A stretch of 64,000 nucleotides of DNA from Membranipora membranacea (taxonomy: Eukaryota > Bryozoa > Gymnolaemata > Cheilostomatida > Membraniporidae): contig OU612065.1 of the NCBI GenBank assembly GCA_914767715.1, forward strand, positions 25,172,001 to 25,236,000, read 5' to 3'. This document shows positions 36,301 to 47,481 of this stretch, piece after piece. A model generated the notes under the pieces. It had not been told where the DNA came from, did no database searches, and saw nothing but the letters and a program-made list of their open reading frames with translations. Each line of letters begins with the position of its first letter. Position 1 is the first letter of the stretch. The position numbers and the translations under genes were made by a program.

Positions 36301-39300
36301 TGGGTTTTGGGTAAGTAGCTGCGTGATAAAGCTAGAATCGAGCTGTTTATTCGTATTCGATATATTTTGAAAGTGATGTCATGCTACTCATAATGTATAT
36401 GTAAACATTTATTAGGACTTATCTCCATGGAGTCCTCCTCATTGTTTAAAAGTTGTCCCCTAACCATCTTGGTACCATATTGGATGGATATGTGTAATAT
36501 TCATGTATGTGTGTACGTTTTAGAGAAGGTTAAAGAAATGAATGCCAAGCTAAATGAAGAAGAAGATGGTCGCTTGAATGAGGTACAGTTCATGTTTTTG
36601 ATAATTCACAAAGCCACTGAAAGCAAAACATACATGTAGTCAAATAATTTTATGTATTTAGCCACATAAACATGCTAGTTTGCCAAGTTTTATATGTGAT
36701 TTGTTTTTTTTTCAATGCATTGTATCGATACAACTCTGACATAGGTCTGAAAATAGAAAACGGTTCTCTTTGGTATTTGATTATCAAGTTTATAGCAAGT
36801 TTTGATTATCAGGATGACCTTTGCAGGATGGTCTCATTCACAGTTTCAAATACAAGTTTGATTACTCTTTATTTAGGAAGAGGAACAGATATTGGAGATG
36901 CACTTGATGACGCTGGCTATGGGTACTGGGTGTACATTAGAACAAATGTCTGCTAAATACTGGAATGTTCACGAGGAGTACCCACAGTTTGGAGGACCTT
37001 CATTCATAGTTAAACAAGGCATCGGCACTGTACTCAACAAAATGGCTGCTAACCTCAATATAGAGTATAGGAAAGAGGTATATAAATTTAGAGCTAATAT
37101 CTACATCCATTTGTGATAAAAATAAGCATTGGAATCAGCAAAATCATTTGTGGCTCTTGCATTTGAAAGCTTCTCAGCTAATCCTCATCCTAATCTATGA
37201 GCATCTGTGTATGTTTGGAGAAACTAAAGTTATCATTTGTGTTGGACCAACTTTGTCCCTTGAGAACCTTGAGTATATGACTTTGGTTATTAATCAACTC
37301 ACAGAGACAGTTAATATCCCCTTCATATTAGAATGCATGACCAGTTGTGATAAGTTTATGATTAGCCTAACATGAATCACACTCTTTGTGCAGTCCAAGT
37401 TATTGCTGTGTTGGCTGGATAATATTGGTAAAATAATTTTGGTTTCTATATAACAGGTTGAGGGCATCACATACGGAGTAGAAGGTCAGTCAGCTGTAGT
37501 CAGATGTAAGGATGGGACAGCGTACCCATGTGATAGGGTAAGTGGAAGTCTTCATATTCTCCCATTCTGCCAGTTTGAGTGCCAAGTATGGGTATGACTG
37601 ATTAGCATGATGAGCTCGGAGGGGCTGCAACAAAAGAAAACTACTGAGTTTTAGACTTCATATTGTGCTGTCGGTTTGAGTACCATGTATCGTTGAGTAA
37701 CATATTATCGTGTTGTGCTGGTAGGGGCTGGAACAAAAGAATTTTACAGCTTCATTATTATCTTTAGGTGTTTCCACTGCTTCATGTATAGTTGACTTAT
37801 ATTCCGCAGGTGATATGTACAGCTTCTCTCCAATCTCTAAAGAATCGGTACATAGGATTCCTACCTGATCTACCTTCTAAGAAGTTAGCTGCGATACAAG
37901 CCCTCAAATGTGGTAAACTTGAGAAGGTGAGCGTTAGCTTCTCATTTATTACTTGGATATATATAAAATATATATATATCTATATAACTACTGACACCTT
38001 TCATCAGTATCCATGAATATCTGTCTTTATGAGGTTTCAACTAATACGTGATAACCTGAAGCATTCCCCACAAATATGTTTTCTTTGATAAGTTTACAGG
38101 TGATAATAAGAAAAAACATGTGTTCACTGAATTTCAGTTCTGAATTTCTGTTTGTCCTAGAGATGCACAAAAGGGATAATTAAAGCATGTGTAGTGAATG
38201 CGTGGCATATCATGTATCTATTAATTACGTAAATAATGATTTCTCTTCTGATAAAGGTTGTTATGCATTTTAAGAAGAAATTCTGGGCACCTAAAATGCA
38301 TGGAGTACGACTATTTACATCGCTTACTATTTTGAATGACCAGCAGTGTCCATTCCATATCATACATGACGTGAGTTACTTCAGTATAAAATTCTATATT
38401 TTCATGTCATGGTTTACAGTTGAGTCAGGGATTGTTAGGCACCCTCCCTGGTTGGGTAGTACATTTATACATGATTAATTCTATCTTGTATACCTTATTC
38501 ACTGCAGTTGCTTGCTTCATTCGATTAGTAGCAGATGGATAAATGCCTAGCTATTTCCAAAGTAACTCTATAATGCATAAAATATTGAGTTCTGTGGGTA
38601 TCCTTGAAATCTTAACCGTGTTTTTGTCTTTCAGATGTCAAGCAACAATGGTCATGTTCTTGCCATGTACATATCAGGAGAAAAACTAGTGAAATACAAT
38701 ACCATGAGACGAGAAGAGAAAGATGCAAAACTAGGCGCGGCTTGTCTAGATTCCATAAAGAAGATGTTTGCAGTATGTATTGTTTTATATATTCGCATTC
38801 TACCGCGATGTAGACTACTGTGAATTCAATGTAGAGTAGCCTATTACTTTGTTGTGATAGAGTTGTCTTTTAATGACTGTTCGGTGACTTCAAAAATGAT
38901 CAAAATGGAACTGTATGCAAAGGTGCCTTCTATGCTGGAATATTTTTGCATAAAGTATCGCTCTTCATGGTCTCGGCTCGATCGTATTTGTTGCGTACAT
39001 ATCCCCATCAACTTTAACTCGGAATGGAATAGAAATTTCAGTCTACCATAACTTTTCTGAATAGGATAAACAATTTAGATATTTTCAGATATCTTTTATT
39101 AACCTGATGTTGTTTAATGTTTGATAATTTTGCTGCTTTTCAGCATGCTACCGATCCTATGAGTACATCAGTCAGTAGCTGGTCTTCTGATCATCTGACA
39201 GGCATGTCAAGGTCATATCTCCCTATAGGAGTTGACAACCTGGTGTATGGTAATATAGGAGAACCCGTCTCTGACCAACTGTTCTTCGCTGGCGAGGTGA

Positions 39301-39991
39301 GAAGTAGATCGAAACATACCTCAGTGTTTTTATGTATCAGGTGTTTCATGCATCTGGTCACAGTTGTACTGAAAATAAGTGTTTTGCTGTACAACCTAAT
39401 GACTAAAATACAGTGTTACTTTCACGTCATAATATATGGGTTAGTCCATTTTATCTGTGAATTACAGAAAGCGATTCTTTCCCAGCTTATGTATTCCCAA
39501 TTAATTTCCACCAAATATGTCATGAACATATGTTAGAATTCGATTTAAAAAAAGGATAAATTGTAATTGTCATTCCGAGCACAAAATCACCATTGTGGGT
39601 GAGGTAATTATTGTTTAATGTCAGTGCAGGGGGCCAGGGGCTTTTATTTCTTAGGACAGCAATACGCTATTGGCAGTGCCTTTATCCAAAGCAATAAATG
39701 TTGATGACGAAGAATTTACAACTATGTATCCTGTCATCCAGTCACGATATGCAATGAATAAGTAGGTCATATAGCAAAGCGGGATGCTTTCATTGAAATA
39801 AAATTTATTTTTCAATGCCTATGTTTGCAGTCAGCATTATTGTTTTTATGTTGAAATCGATCTTTATGTAACCAATGTTTTAGGCCACCCTAAGCAGCCA
39901 TCCTAACCTTGTAACAGGAGCATATTTGAGTGGTGTGAGAGCGGCTATAGAGATACTGAGTAAAAGCGCGATACATACACCTTCGACGTAG
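30326..39991 (+). CDS. KDM1B: Lysine-specific histone demethylase 1B (LSD2), 19 exons
   Basis: Exons: 30326-30396, 30951-31037, 32002-32184, 32541-32766, 33120-33267, 33577-33691, 33917-33980, 34348-34512, 34851-34934, 35313-35450, 36047-36227, 36524-36582, 36877-37077, 37457-37537, 37810-37926, 38257-38370, 38635-38772, 39144-39296, 39884-39991. Phases close to 810 residues (human 822). This is an FAD-dependent nuclear demethylase of mono- and dimethyl H3K4. In order: C4H2C2 finger (CSDCRC...HVCNVC), CW finger (PYWTQCMRCSKWREM), SWIRM (RGLVRIRCLIDLERIITFL), FAD loop VVVVGAGTAGLAAA, ERLGGRV, and C-terminal VTGAYLSGVRAA. The Lys aligned with the catalytic Lys (LSD1 Lys661) closes exon 15 (GKLEK). 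The exon 3 acceptor (gtgaaatag) is weak but is the only site found that keeps phase. Everything points to an active enzyme. Confidence 0.95.
31276..31968. mobile_element. 693-bp element with perfect 27-bp terminal inverted repeats in KDM1B intron 2
   Basis: Positions 31276-31302 and 31942-31968 are exact inverted copies (starting actaaagctgtagctccacg). The interior has no coding capacity and contains further small palindromes (acgagtaatcactcgt near 31880). No clear target duplication was found. It ends 33 bases before exon 3, so the right repeat lies where the exon 3 branch point and polypyrimidine tract would be expected. Confidence 0.75.
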
Positions 39992-41341
39992 TGTCATCTC
40001 TTACTCAGGTGAGTTTGTTTGTATGGACTTTAATTTCCTGTCAGTACTTGTGATAGCAAATGAGACAGTGATTACAATTGGAAGAATAAAGAAGAAAATT
40101 AGGGACAGCATATATTGCTCTGTTTTACAATGTGAAACGGCAATAAGTGATAATCGATAAGGGTAATTTTTTTGGCATTATGCTATTATGTATGAGCATA
40201 CCATATAATGTACATGATAAGTCTTAGAAGTCTTCTAAGCATCGAACTTTGATGAGTTTGACTGTCTATTGATGTTCCCAGACTAAGATGAACAAAGATT
40301 TTTCACATAGGCTCAATTCTTTCCTGTTTTTTTTTTGAAGCTCTGGTTCCTCTGCATGGCTGGTATTTGTGAACGCAGCTCGGAGAGAGCTAGTTATAAT
40401 TTTTTGTGGATGTTTGTAGTCTAAAATGTAAAATATATCTAACGATAAAATATAAATGTTGGAGAACCTGCTTGGTATGGAACTACTCTGCTATCTTTTG
40501 GATGCATTTGTCATCCCATGTATATGAGACAGGTCTCAAAGTAATTACACGAGTCTTGAATTGGGATTCAACTTCTTTTAATTTATTAGCTATCATCTCA
40601 TCCTATGAATTACCATAAAAGACAACATGGAATCTTTTTTCAGCCATATATTTGTGAGAGAGGCAGGGCTATAATGCAGCATTCTGGAGCTCTCTCCTAT
40701 CTCAGATTGAGTCCTTCGCTTTAGTATCCTTTGATGTCAGTTACAGGCTTGTTTTCAACTCAGCACCTCCATTTCTAAACGAGTTATTTATCATACTCTA
40801 GATACTTGACAGTTTATGTTGCGTTTGCAAACCTCTACACCTTTTTTTCACTCCAATGTGTGCTTGTATTGTATCTTTTTTTTCTGGTGTTGATTTCAGC
40901 TATACAATTGTTTTCTTTTGTCCAGGTATGTCTTGATGCATATTCCCCTTTTTTTTCATGTGCAGTGTTCTGCTCTGTCAAGTCATGATCTATACTACAT
41001 ACACATACAAACTTATGACAAAAATATATGAATATCTATATGGCGTGGGGTGTGTCTCCTATTGGTGATGCTGTTTTTGTTTGGCATGTCTGTTTTGCTG
41101 ACACAAGTTTGATCCAATATGTTAGTGTTGGAGTTGCTACTGTACTGACATGCCGCCAGCAAGTGGATCATTGATTTTACTTTATTTATTGAAGGTTTTG
41201 AGAGCCTCTGAACTATCATGCTTTTTGTTGGCGTAAACCTCTCATAGGAGATGAATGGATCTTTTTTGTTGTTCAGACATTGACTATGTTTAGATAAAAG
41301 CAAGACAGGAGCAGAAGTTGTAACATTTTAATTCATCAAAG
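39992..41341. other. KDM1B 3' region and intergenic DNA
   Basis: The sequence is T-rich with no supported coding exon. Several T runs (for example around 40328 and 40840) are present. Confidence 0.5.
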
Positions 41342-41720
41342 CTAACTGGCTCCCTGTGTCATATTTGGTGTCCAATTTGGTGGCTTATGACTGGGATTTA
41401 CTTGCCTGAACAGACCGGTCAGCATCGTGGTCATATGTTGAAACATCTGGATCTTTTGCTCCAGTATCTGCTGGTGCAATGCATTGATATGCTTAGTCCT
41501 CTGTACGCCTACTACCTTGATAATTTCGCTGAGAGATAGCTTGTCTTGGTCTGCCACTTAGTGAAACGGCAGCACTTCTATGTCTTGATATCGTCCCCAT
41601 TGTTAACCCAGTGAAGCCCAAGCGTAGACGGGAGGCCGCCAATTTTCCCCCTTTATTTAATGCATCCACATGGTCATCTATGTGAGAATCTGTCTTCGGT
41701 TCGGTAGCGGGCAGCACCAC
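41342..41720 (-). pseudogene. Unrecognised broken ORF pair
   Basis: Two overlapping minus-strand frames (41493-41720 and 41342-41557) together look like one short protein interrupted by a frameshift. The second contains a helical stretch (LSLSEIIKVVGVQRTKHINAL). No family is recognised. Its position beside piggyBac and hAT relics suggests mobile-element origin, but this is inference only. Confidence 0.25.
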
Positions 41721-42125
41721 ACAGATTAGTTATTGGTTCTATTGCTGGTCTACACAAATGTGATTAAATATATAAAACTAGCTGATGATGATGATACAAT
41801 GCTCCGGAATGAGCACGGCTTTGGTCCACGGAATGCATGGATCCACGGATTAATAACAAACTATTTATATAATGTATAATGCTGCTGTTACAATGTTAAG
41901 AAATGACATGTTACAATGAGAGAATATTAACAACTGGCTCTTATTGGCTATCGAAAAGCTTTATTTACTGTGTATCGTATCATCTCGCTTCTTCTGATCT
42001 ACTGGGTGCTTGGGGCGATATAAAAATGTGGCCAGCTGTTCATCTCGGGTCCATGGATTTTTAACTTGTTTAATTTCCTGATACCAATATCTAAACACAC
42101 CTCAAGAACAACATGGTATTTTTCC

Positions 42126-42587
42126 TTACATTCTGAGTGGACTGCATGTGGCCTCTAGTAGATCAACTTCTCCCATGTTACTATTGTGGGCACCAATGAC
42201 AGCAGGCATCAGTAATTCAGTGTGTATCTTCTCAGATTTTCTCATAAGAAAAAACATGCCTATCACCTTTTCTAGTTCTTCTGCATTAGTGTTAATCCAA
42301 TAATCAGTGTTCTGAATACTGTACATGTTGGTTTGCTCCACCAGGTTAGCTAACATAGCATCAGTGATGATATGCCTGACATAAGCAAGAGGAGTGTCCA
42401 AGTTCTGACTATCGGGGGCTGTAATTTCTAGTCCGCTGTACTGAATATTTGGACCAACAAAATCCACCCAATGGGTCCAAATGTTTCCATTTATTTCACC
42501 AATTTTGTCATCCAAAACAAGACTTTCTATTGATGTTGCCTGAGTGAAAGTTTGCTTTCTTGTAGCGATAGAGTTTTGCATTACCAT
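42126..42587 (-). pseudogene. piggyBac-type transposase, internally deleted
   Basis: The first ~110 residues match the N-terminal part of piggyBac (DDE_Tnp_1_7) transposases: DTPLAYVRHIITDAMLANLVEQ, then YWINTNAEELEKVIGMFFLM. The frame then passes directly into KIHTELLMPAVIGAHNSNMGEVDLLE, which resembles the late HNxHMGGVDLLD-type block. The whole catalytic DDD core between these is missing, yet the frame is preserved. The remaining product of ~150 residues could not transpose. Confidence 0.65.
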
Positions 42588-42773
42588 CGATGTGTATCAC
42601 GTGAGGGGTGTCACCACATGCAATTGCATAAAATGTGGTATTCTTATCGCTTCCATACTCGCATTACAGAGTTGAATACCTCCAGCCTCAAATGATCATT
42701 ACAATGTGTTATTGAAACCATCGTACAACGCATCTTTCACAAAGACTTAAATTGTTGAGTTAATGCAGACCAG

Positions 42774-44790
42774 CATGGGCGTCACTAGGAATTTGAAGGG
42801 GGGCTCTGCTGGGGCGCAGCCCCTGCGGTGGGGTCTGGGGGGGTGTGCCCCCAGCCGACGGAGCCCTGAGCGTTTTTAAGATCATTTTCGTGCAAAATTA
42901 GCCCATTTCAATGTATAAATGTGAGCATAATCAAAACTCAGCTTGGAATGGCTCATCTTCACACAGTCCACAAGACACACATAATTCTTGTAATGAGAGT
43001 AAAACTTGAGGCGCAGAAAGAAGATGTTTTAGGGGCAACAACTCGGGATTACAAGAGGAAACAGATTCCTAATCGATATCACACAACAAAAGTCTGATGT
43101 TTGTTTTATAAAATTTAATGGGCATTATTATTATTGACAAATTGATGGTAAATACAACCACAACATTAGGCCTACTATTAATTCAGCTATTACTAGGTTC
43201 TCCAGCATTATTATTATCAGTCATATATTTGTTTCATACGCACAAGAAAGAAGTTCTCAGAAAGTCAAGTAGAGTTCAACATTAACTTACTCAAAAACAA
43301 CACTGCTAAGCTCCATGCGGGTAGGGTAAGCCTTGCTAAATCTATCAATCACTACATCAGTGTCGACATCCCTGTCGCAGTGGATGTGGATCAGTGCGAG
43401 CGCATCCAGCCGGGAGCTAGTCTGAGTTGACCTCAGGTAGGTGTTGAGACGCCTGAGACAGCTGAAGGAGCGCTCGCACTCACAGGTTGTGACAGGGAGT
43501 GTGGCACCGATAAGCAGAAGAGTGTGGATGTTGGGGTATACATCTTTGTCACACAGTCTCAACATGTGTGTCAAACTAGTCCGCTCCTTAGACCCGACCT
43601 TGGCGACAGCCACATGGTGCTGCCACCGCTCTACCTCTGTCTTCATGAGCTCTGGGTGAGGGAGATCCTCCTCATACTGGGCGACCAGCTCCTGCAATTG
43701 CTTGTCCGATGGGCTGCCACCTGGCATCATCAGATAGATCAGTGATGCTGTCTGTGAGAAACATGGGGAAAAGACAGAGCATTAGCAAACTGTATAGTAT
43801 TTATCGCTCTTCCAAAAACAAAACGCAGCCATCTGCTTCAAACAGTTTGCACTGGTGACAAGGCTAGCCTCTCAACAAATTATCTGTGAGTTTCACACTC
43901 AGAACTCACTGGTAAAGTGGGTCTCCAGTTCAGAGATGAGGTGGTCCAGGAAGACATTATGCACATTCACTTGATAGTGGCCCTCCACAGTCCCGGTCTA
44001 GCTGACCGCGTTGCCTCGATTGGTCATACGTCCGCACACCCGAGGTAGTGTGGGCACTGTTCCAGCATGCTCCGCCATGCCCTGGGCCATCTGAAACCAC
44101 TTCATGTCGTCTCTGCGCCGCATGTCCTTATAGTAGGACAGGGTACTCTGAACCTTCAAGAAAATTCAAATAAAAAAAACTGCCGCGGACCAAGGTTTAC
44201 AATATGATAAATTATAGGGTGAAGGGTTATAACATGAGGCATAGTAACAGTAACTATCACACTGACCATTGTGGAGACATGTCTTACCTGTGTGTATGCT
44301 TTGCAGACTTCCATAGAGGTTCCCTGCAGCTGCTGGGTGAGGCCTGAGAGTCCACTGAGGAGTGTGTGGAGGTTAGTGAACTGTGCCAGAAAGTCGAATT
44401 CCGTCACCGAGGTCGGCAGTGACTCCGCCTCGGACTTGGTCTTGCTAGGCCATGATGTCAGGTCGGCAGGGAGGAGGTCTGCATGACTCCGACACTGACG
44501 AATCTGGTTGAATACAATATGAATCATTATAAATAATAAAAATTAGTGGTTCAAATTAGAATACAATGATGATAATATTTTTAATTAAAATTAGGAGTTA
44601 AAATTGTGGAGGCTGCCTGTATGGTAGGCTACAACCTTCTCATGCGAGGCTACAGTAATCATCAAAAGTCCAATGATTCTACTAATGATTAGCAGACTCT
44701 AAATAGCTTTCACACTATTCACACAATTTTTTTTGCAATTCTCAGGGGGGGCTCTGCAGAGACCCAAGAGCCCCCCTAGTGACGCCCATG
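42774..44790 (-). mobile_element. hAT DNA transposon with perfect TIRs and 8-bp target duplication
   Basis: The 16-bp perfect inverted repeat catgggcgtcactagg (42774-42789 and 44775-44790) is flanked by the direct repeat cagaccag (42766-42773 and 44791-44798). GC-rich sub-terminal sequence (ggggggctctgc) lies inside both ends. The element is 2,017 bp and carries a degenerate, N-terminally truncated transposase on the minus strand. Confidence 0.9.
43287..44527 (-). pseudogene. hAT transposase, C-terminal two-thirds, with stop codon
   Basis: Three blocks lie in order on the minus strand. 44527-44156 has a region before a plausible donor. 44155-43912 contains YYKDMRRRDDMKWF, then LPRVCGRMTNRGN and an in-frame stop near 44000, then VFLDHLISELETHF. 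43730-43287 carries the hAT dimerisation domain TTCECERSFSCLRRLN with RLDALALIHIH. The same middle block recurs in another family copy at 54955-55213. The N-terminal zinc finger and first catalytic part are absent, so it is not autonomous. Confidence 0.85.
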
Positions 44791-44799
44791 CAGACCAGA

Positions 44800-45347
44800 G
44801 CCAGGTTGCAGTATTTCATGTGGAGTATATTTTTGGCTGGCAAGGGATACAAACCTACATAACTAAGTGATATGGTCTAGTATATGGCAATGGCAGCTGG
44901 ATTGGTTTGATCCCTGGCCTAAGAACGATCGGCCATGTTCAGCAGTTTAAGAACAACTCTAAGTCTCTCACAGCGTCATTGTAATTATGAGTGTGAAGAT
45001 TAGACATTGATATGATCAGCTCATGTCACAAGAATCGATGTACATCCCACTTACCAGGAATCTCTATGTTGATATGAAGTTTAAAGAGTTAGTAACACTG
45101 GGAGGGGGGGGGGGGAGAGTAGGAGGGGGTTGAACTTGCTCAGGGTTGATATGAGATCCAGGACTTCAAATTCGAGATCTACATACTTCTTCGTCGATAT
45201 CGAAAAGACCCCACAGTGGATCAAGTCTACAGGAAGATCTTGTTTTCCACAGTTTAGGCAAACCATACCAGTTAGCTGCCTTGTACCTGTAAAAAGAGAG
45301 TCAATATCAACACTTTTTTTTCTTTTGAGTGGAGGTTGCCGCGCGTA
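44800..45347. other. Spacer after hAT element
   Basis: It contains a short minus-strand open frame (45081-45266, MVCLNCGKQDLPVDLIHCG) preceded by an acceptor-like tttttacag. No family is recognised, and it may be an exon or chance. A G run occurs at 45104-45115. Confidence 0.3.
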
Positions 45348-45876
45348 TTACCATATCTTAGATTGATATGCTGAGCGCTTAGCATGTTGCATAAGGCAGT
45401 CTCTGCTTGGTGGTAACGCGCTCTCCTCTGTCGCATTCAAGCAGAAGAGCTGATATCTTGCTTCGTTGAAATTTTCGATGGTATGTTGCGCTCTGTAAAG
45501 TCTACAGATGAGAGTCTTTAATGATGGAAAAATGGAGTCTTGCCGTTTATAGTCCTGCCTGAGCTGAGAGCAGAAGTCCTGAGTGGCCAGAGAAAAACAT
45601 GCTTTCTTGCCCTTACCAACAAATGTCACAACCTGTAAAGGCATGTATTCCAGGTAAAGCCCTCGTCAGAAATCTGTTGTTGCCAGCTCCAGGTGCAAAG
45701 AAAATTTGCAAATTAGGGAGTGAACTTGCATGATGTAGGGCAACGATAGCAACATCTGTTTCAGGGGATGCCTGTTCATGATCACTTCTAAGCCAACCAA
45801 AGGTGTAAATGAGAGTGACAAGACAGAGGGTGGCTGCCACCGGACTAACAACAATACCAGCAACAAATCTTAACAT
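45348..45876 (-). pseudogene. Fragment of multicopy HAFTGCD/KGKK-type ORF (probable transposon protein)
   Basis: Two minus-strand frames overlap with a frame change near 45625. The upstream frame has SPETDVAIVALHH and LPGIHAFTGCD. The downstream frame has FVGKGKKACFSLA, FPSLKTLICRLYRA, NEARYQLFC, LPPSRDCLMQHAKRSAYQSKIW. This ordered set of blocks occurs in large repetitive ORFs of many invertebrates and fishes that end in a Cys-rich CXC-like tail; the function is not established. A detached tail of this type is at 20757-20923. The frameshift makes this copy inactive. Confidence 0.6.
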
Positions 45877-46618
45877 ACCTTTGTTCCCTGTGTGCGGTCA
45901 AAAGTCATTTAAAAAGGGCTTCCACTTCCATGATGGCTCCGTCACTGACCCAGCCCTACTGGCACATGCTCCCTCATACTGTCTTCTGTGGCCGTTGAAT
46001 ATGTCTTTCAAGTTGCACCACTTCTTCATTAGCATTTCAACTACAAAATATTAATTGGAATATAAATAGCCAGTTTCATGATATGCAGTGGTGCATATTT
46101 TTATATTTCTTACATACAAACGGCATACTGCAGCTACTTTCTACTTGCAAGGAGTGTACTAGTTTATTTGACAGTTTTTTGATTATAGATGAGGATCATC
46201 ATGGAATACATCTATCTACTCTTTGATATAAGCTAGGTAGGTCGATATAAAATATCACCACTATCAAAGGCACTTCTCACAGTATATACGTTACATATAG
46301 ATATGACTCATCACCTTTTACATCTAGTCTGGAAATGGCTGAGATAACCTCTCCTCATCTCTTTGTTGTTGTACTGTTTTTTATTCACCTCTGGAGTCTT
46401 TGTAACAGGTCTCTCTCTCGGACAGGATCAATGAATAGTTCTTTATGTTTGTCTTCAATGTTGTAAAAAATTGCTTTTAATAAATATCGCATTCAAGATG
46501 GCTATGGCCTTGACTTTCTAGTCAAATCAGAAAGCAAATCAGATGCCATATTGTGCAAAATGTTCACGATTCACATTCAGACATCATGAACAGATAGATG
46601 TTTTCTGAATTTGTGAAA

Positions 46619-47440
46619 ATCCCAATTCGCATGAAATATTTTGTGACAATTTTCTCCGATTTGTGAGAAAAAACCCCAGTGTGACCATTCTGTAAAGCCT
46701 CCATCTTTGGGACACATAATGTGTTAATATAAAACTAAATTATTGCCACATAATCCCAATTCGCATGAAATATTTCGTGAAAATTTTCTCCGATCTGTGA
46801 GAAAAAAACCCAGTGTGTCCATTCTGTGAAGCCTCCATCTACGGGACACGGAATGTGTTAATATAGAAATAAATTATTGCCACATAATCCCAATTTGCAT
46901 GAAATATTCTGTGACAATTTTCTGTGACAATTTTCTCCGATTTGTGAGTAAAAAACCCAGTGTGTCCATTCTGTGAAGCCTCCATCTATGGGACACGGAA
47001 TGTGTTAATATAGAACTAAATAATTGCCACATAATCCCAATTCGCATGAAATATTCTGTGACAATTTTCTCCAATTTGTGAGTAAAAAACCCAGTGTGTC
47101 CATTCAGTGAAGCCTCCATCTACGGGACACGGAATGTGTTAATATAGAACTAAATAATTGCCACATAATCCCAATTCGCAAGAAATATTTTGTGACAATT
47201 TTTCTCCGATTTGTGAGAAAAAAAACCCCAGTGTGTCCATTCTGTGTAGCGTGCATCTATGGGACACGGAGTGTGTTAATATAGAAATAAATTATTGCCA
47301 CATAATCCCAATTGCATGAAATATTTCATGACAATTTTCTCCGATTTGTGAGAAAAAACCTAGTGTGTCCATTCTGTGAAGCCTCCATCTACCGGACACA
47401 TATGTGTTAATATAGAAATAAATTATTGCCATTAAAGCAC
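46619..47440. repeat. Minisatellite, six copies of a ~134-bp unit
   Basis: The anchor phrase aatcccaatt(c/t)gca starts at about 46619, 46752, 46886, 47033, 47167 and 47304, giving spacings of ~134 (147 where a 13-base internal duplication occurs, and 137). Each unit contains tttctcc(g/a)atttgtgag, gtgtgtccattctgtgaagcc and gggacacggaatgtgtt. Copies are about 90-95% alike, so the array is fairly young. Confidence 0.92.
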
Positions 47441-47481
47441 CTGTCTTACTCGAGGTATAATTATTTTTCTTTTTTTTAAAA

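Noticed and set aside
46874-47119. 81-codon frame on the minus strand
   Set aside because: It lies wholly in the 134-bp satellite and merely repeats with it.
46619-47440. Regular repeats considered as a CRISPR array
   Set aside because: Units are 134 bp and fully alike with no unique spacers, and the genome is eukaryotic. It is a minisatellite.
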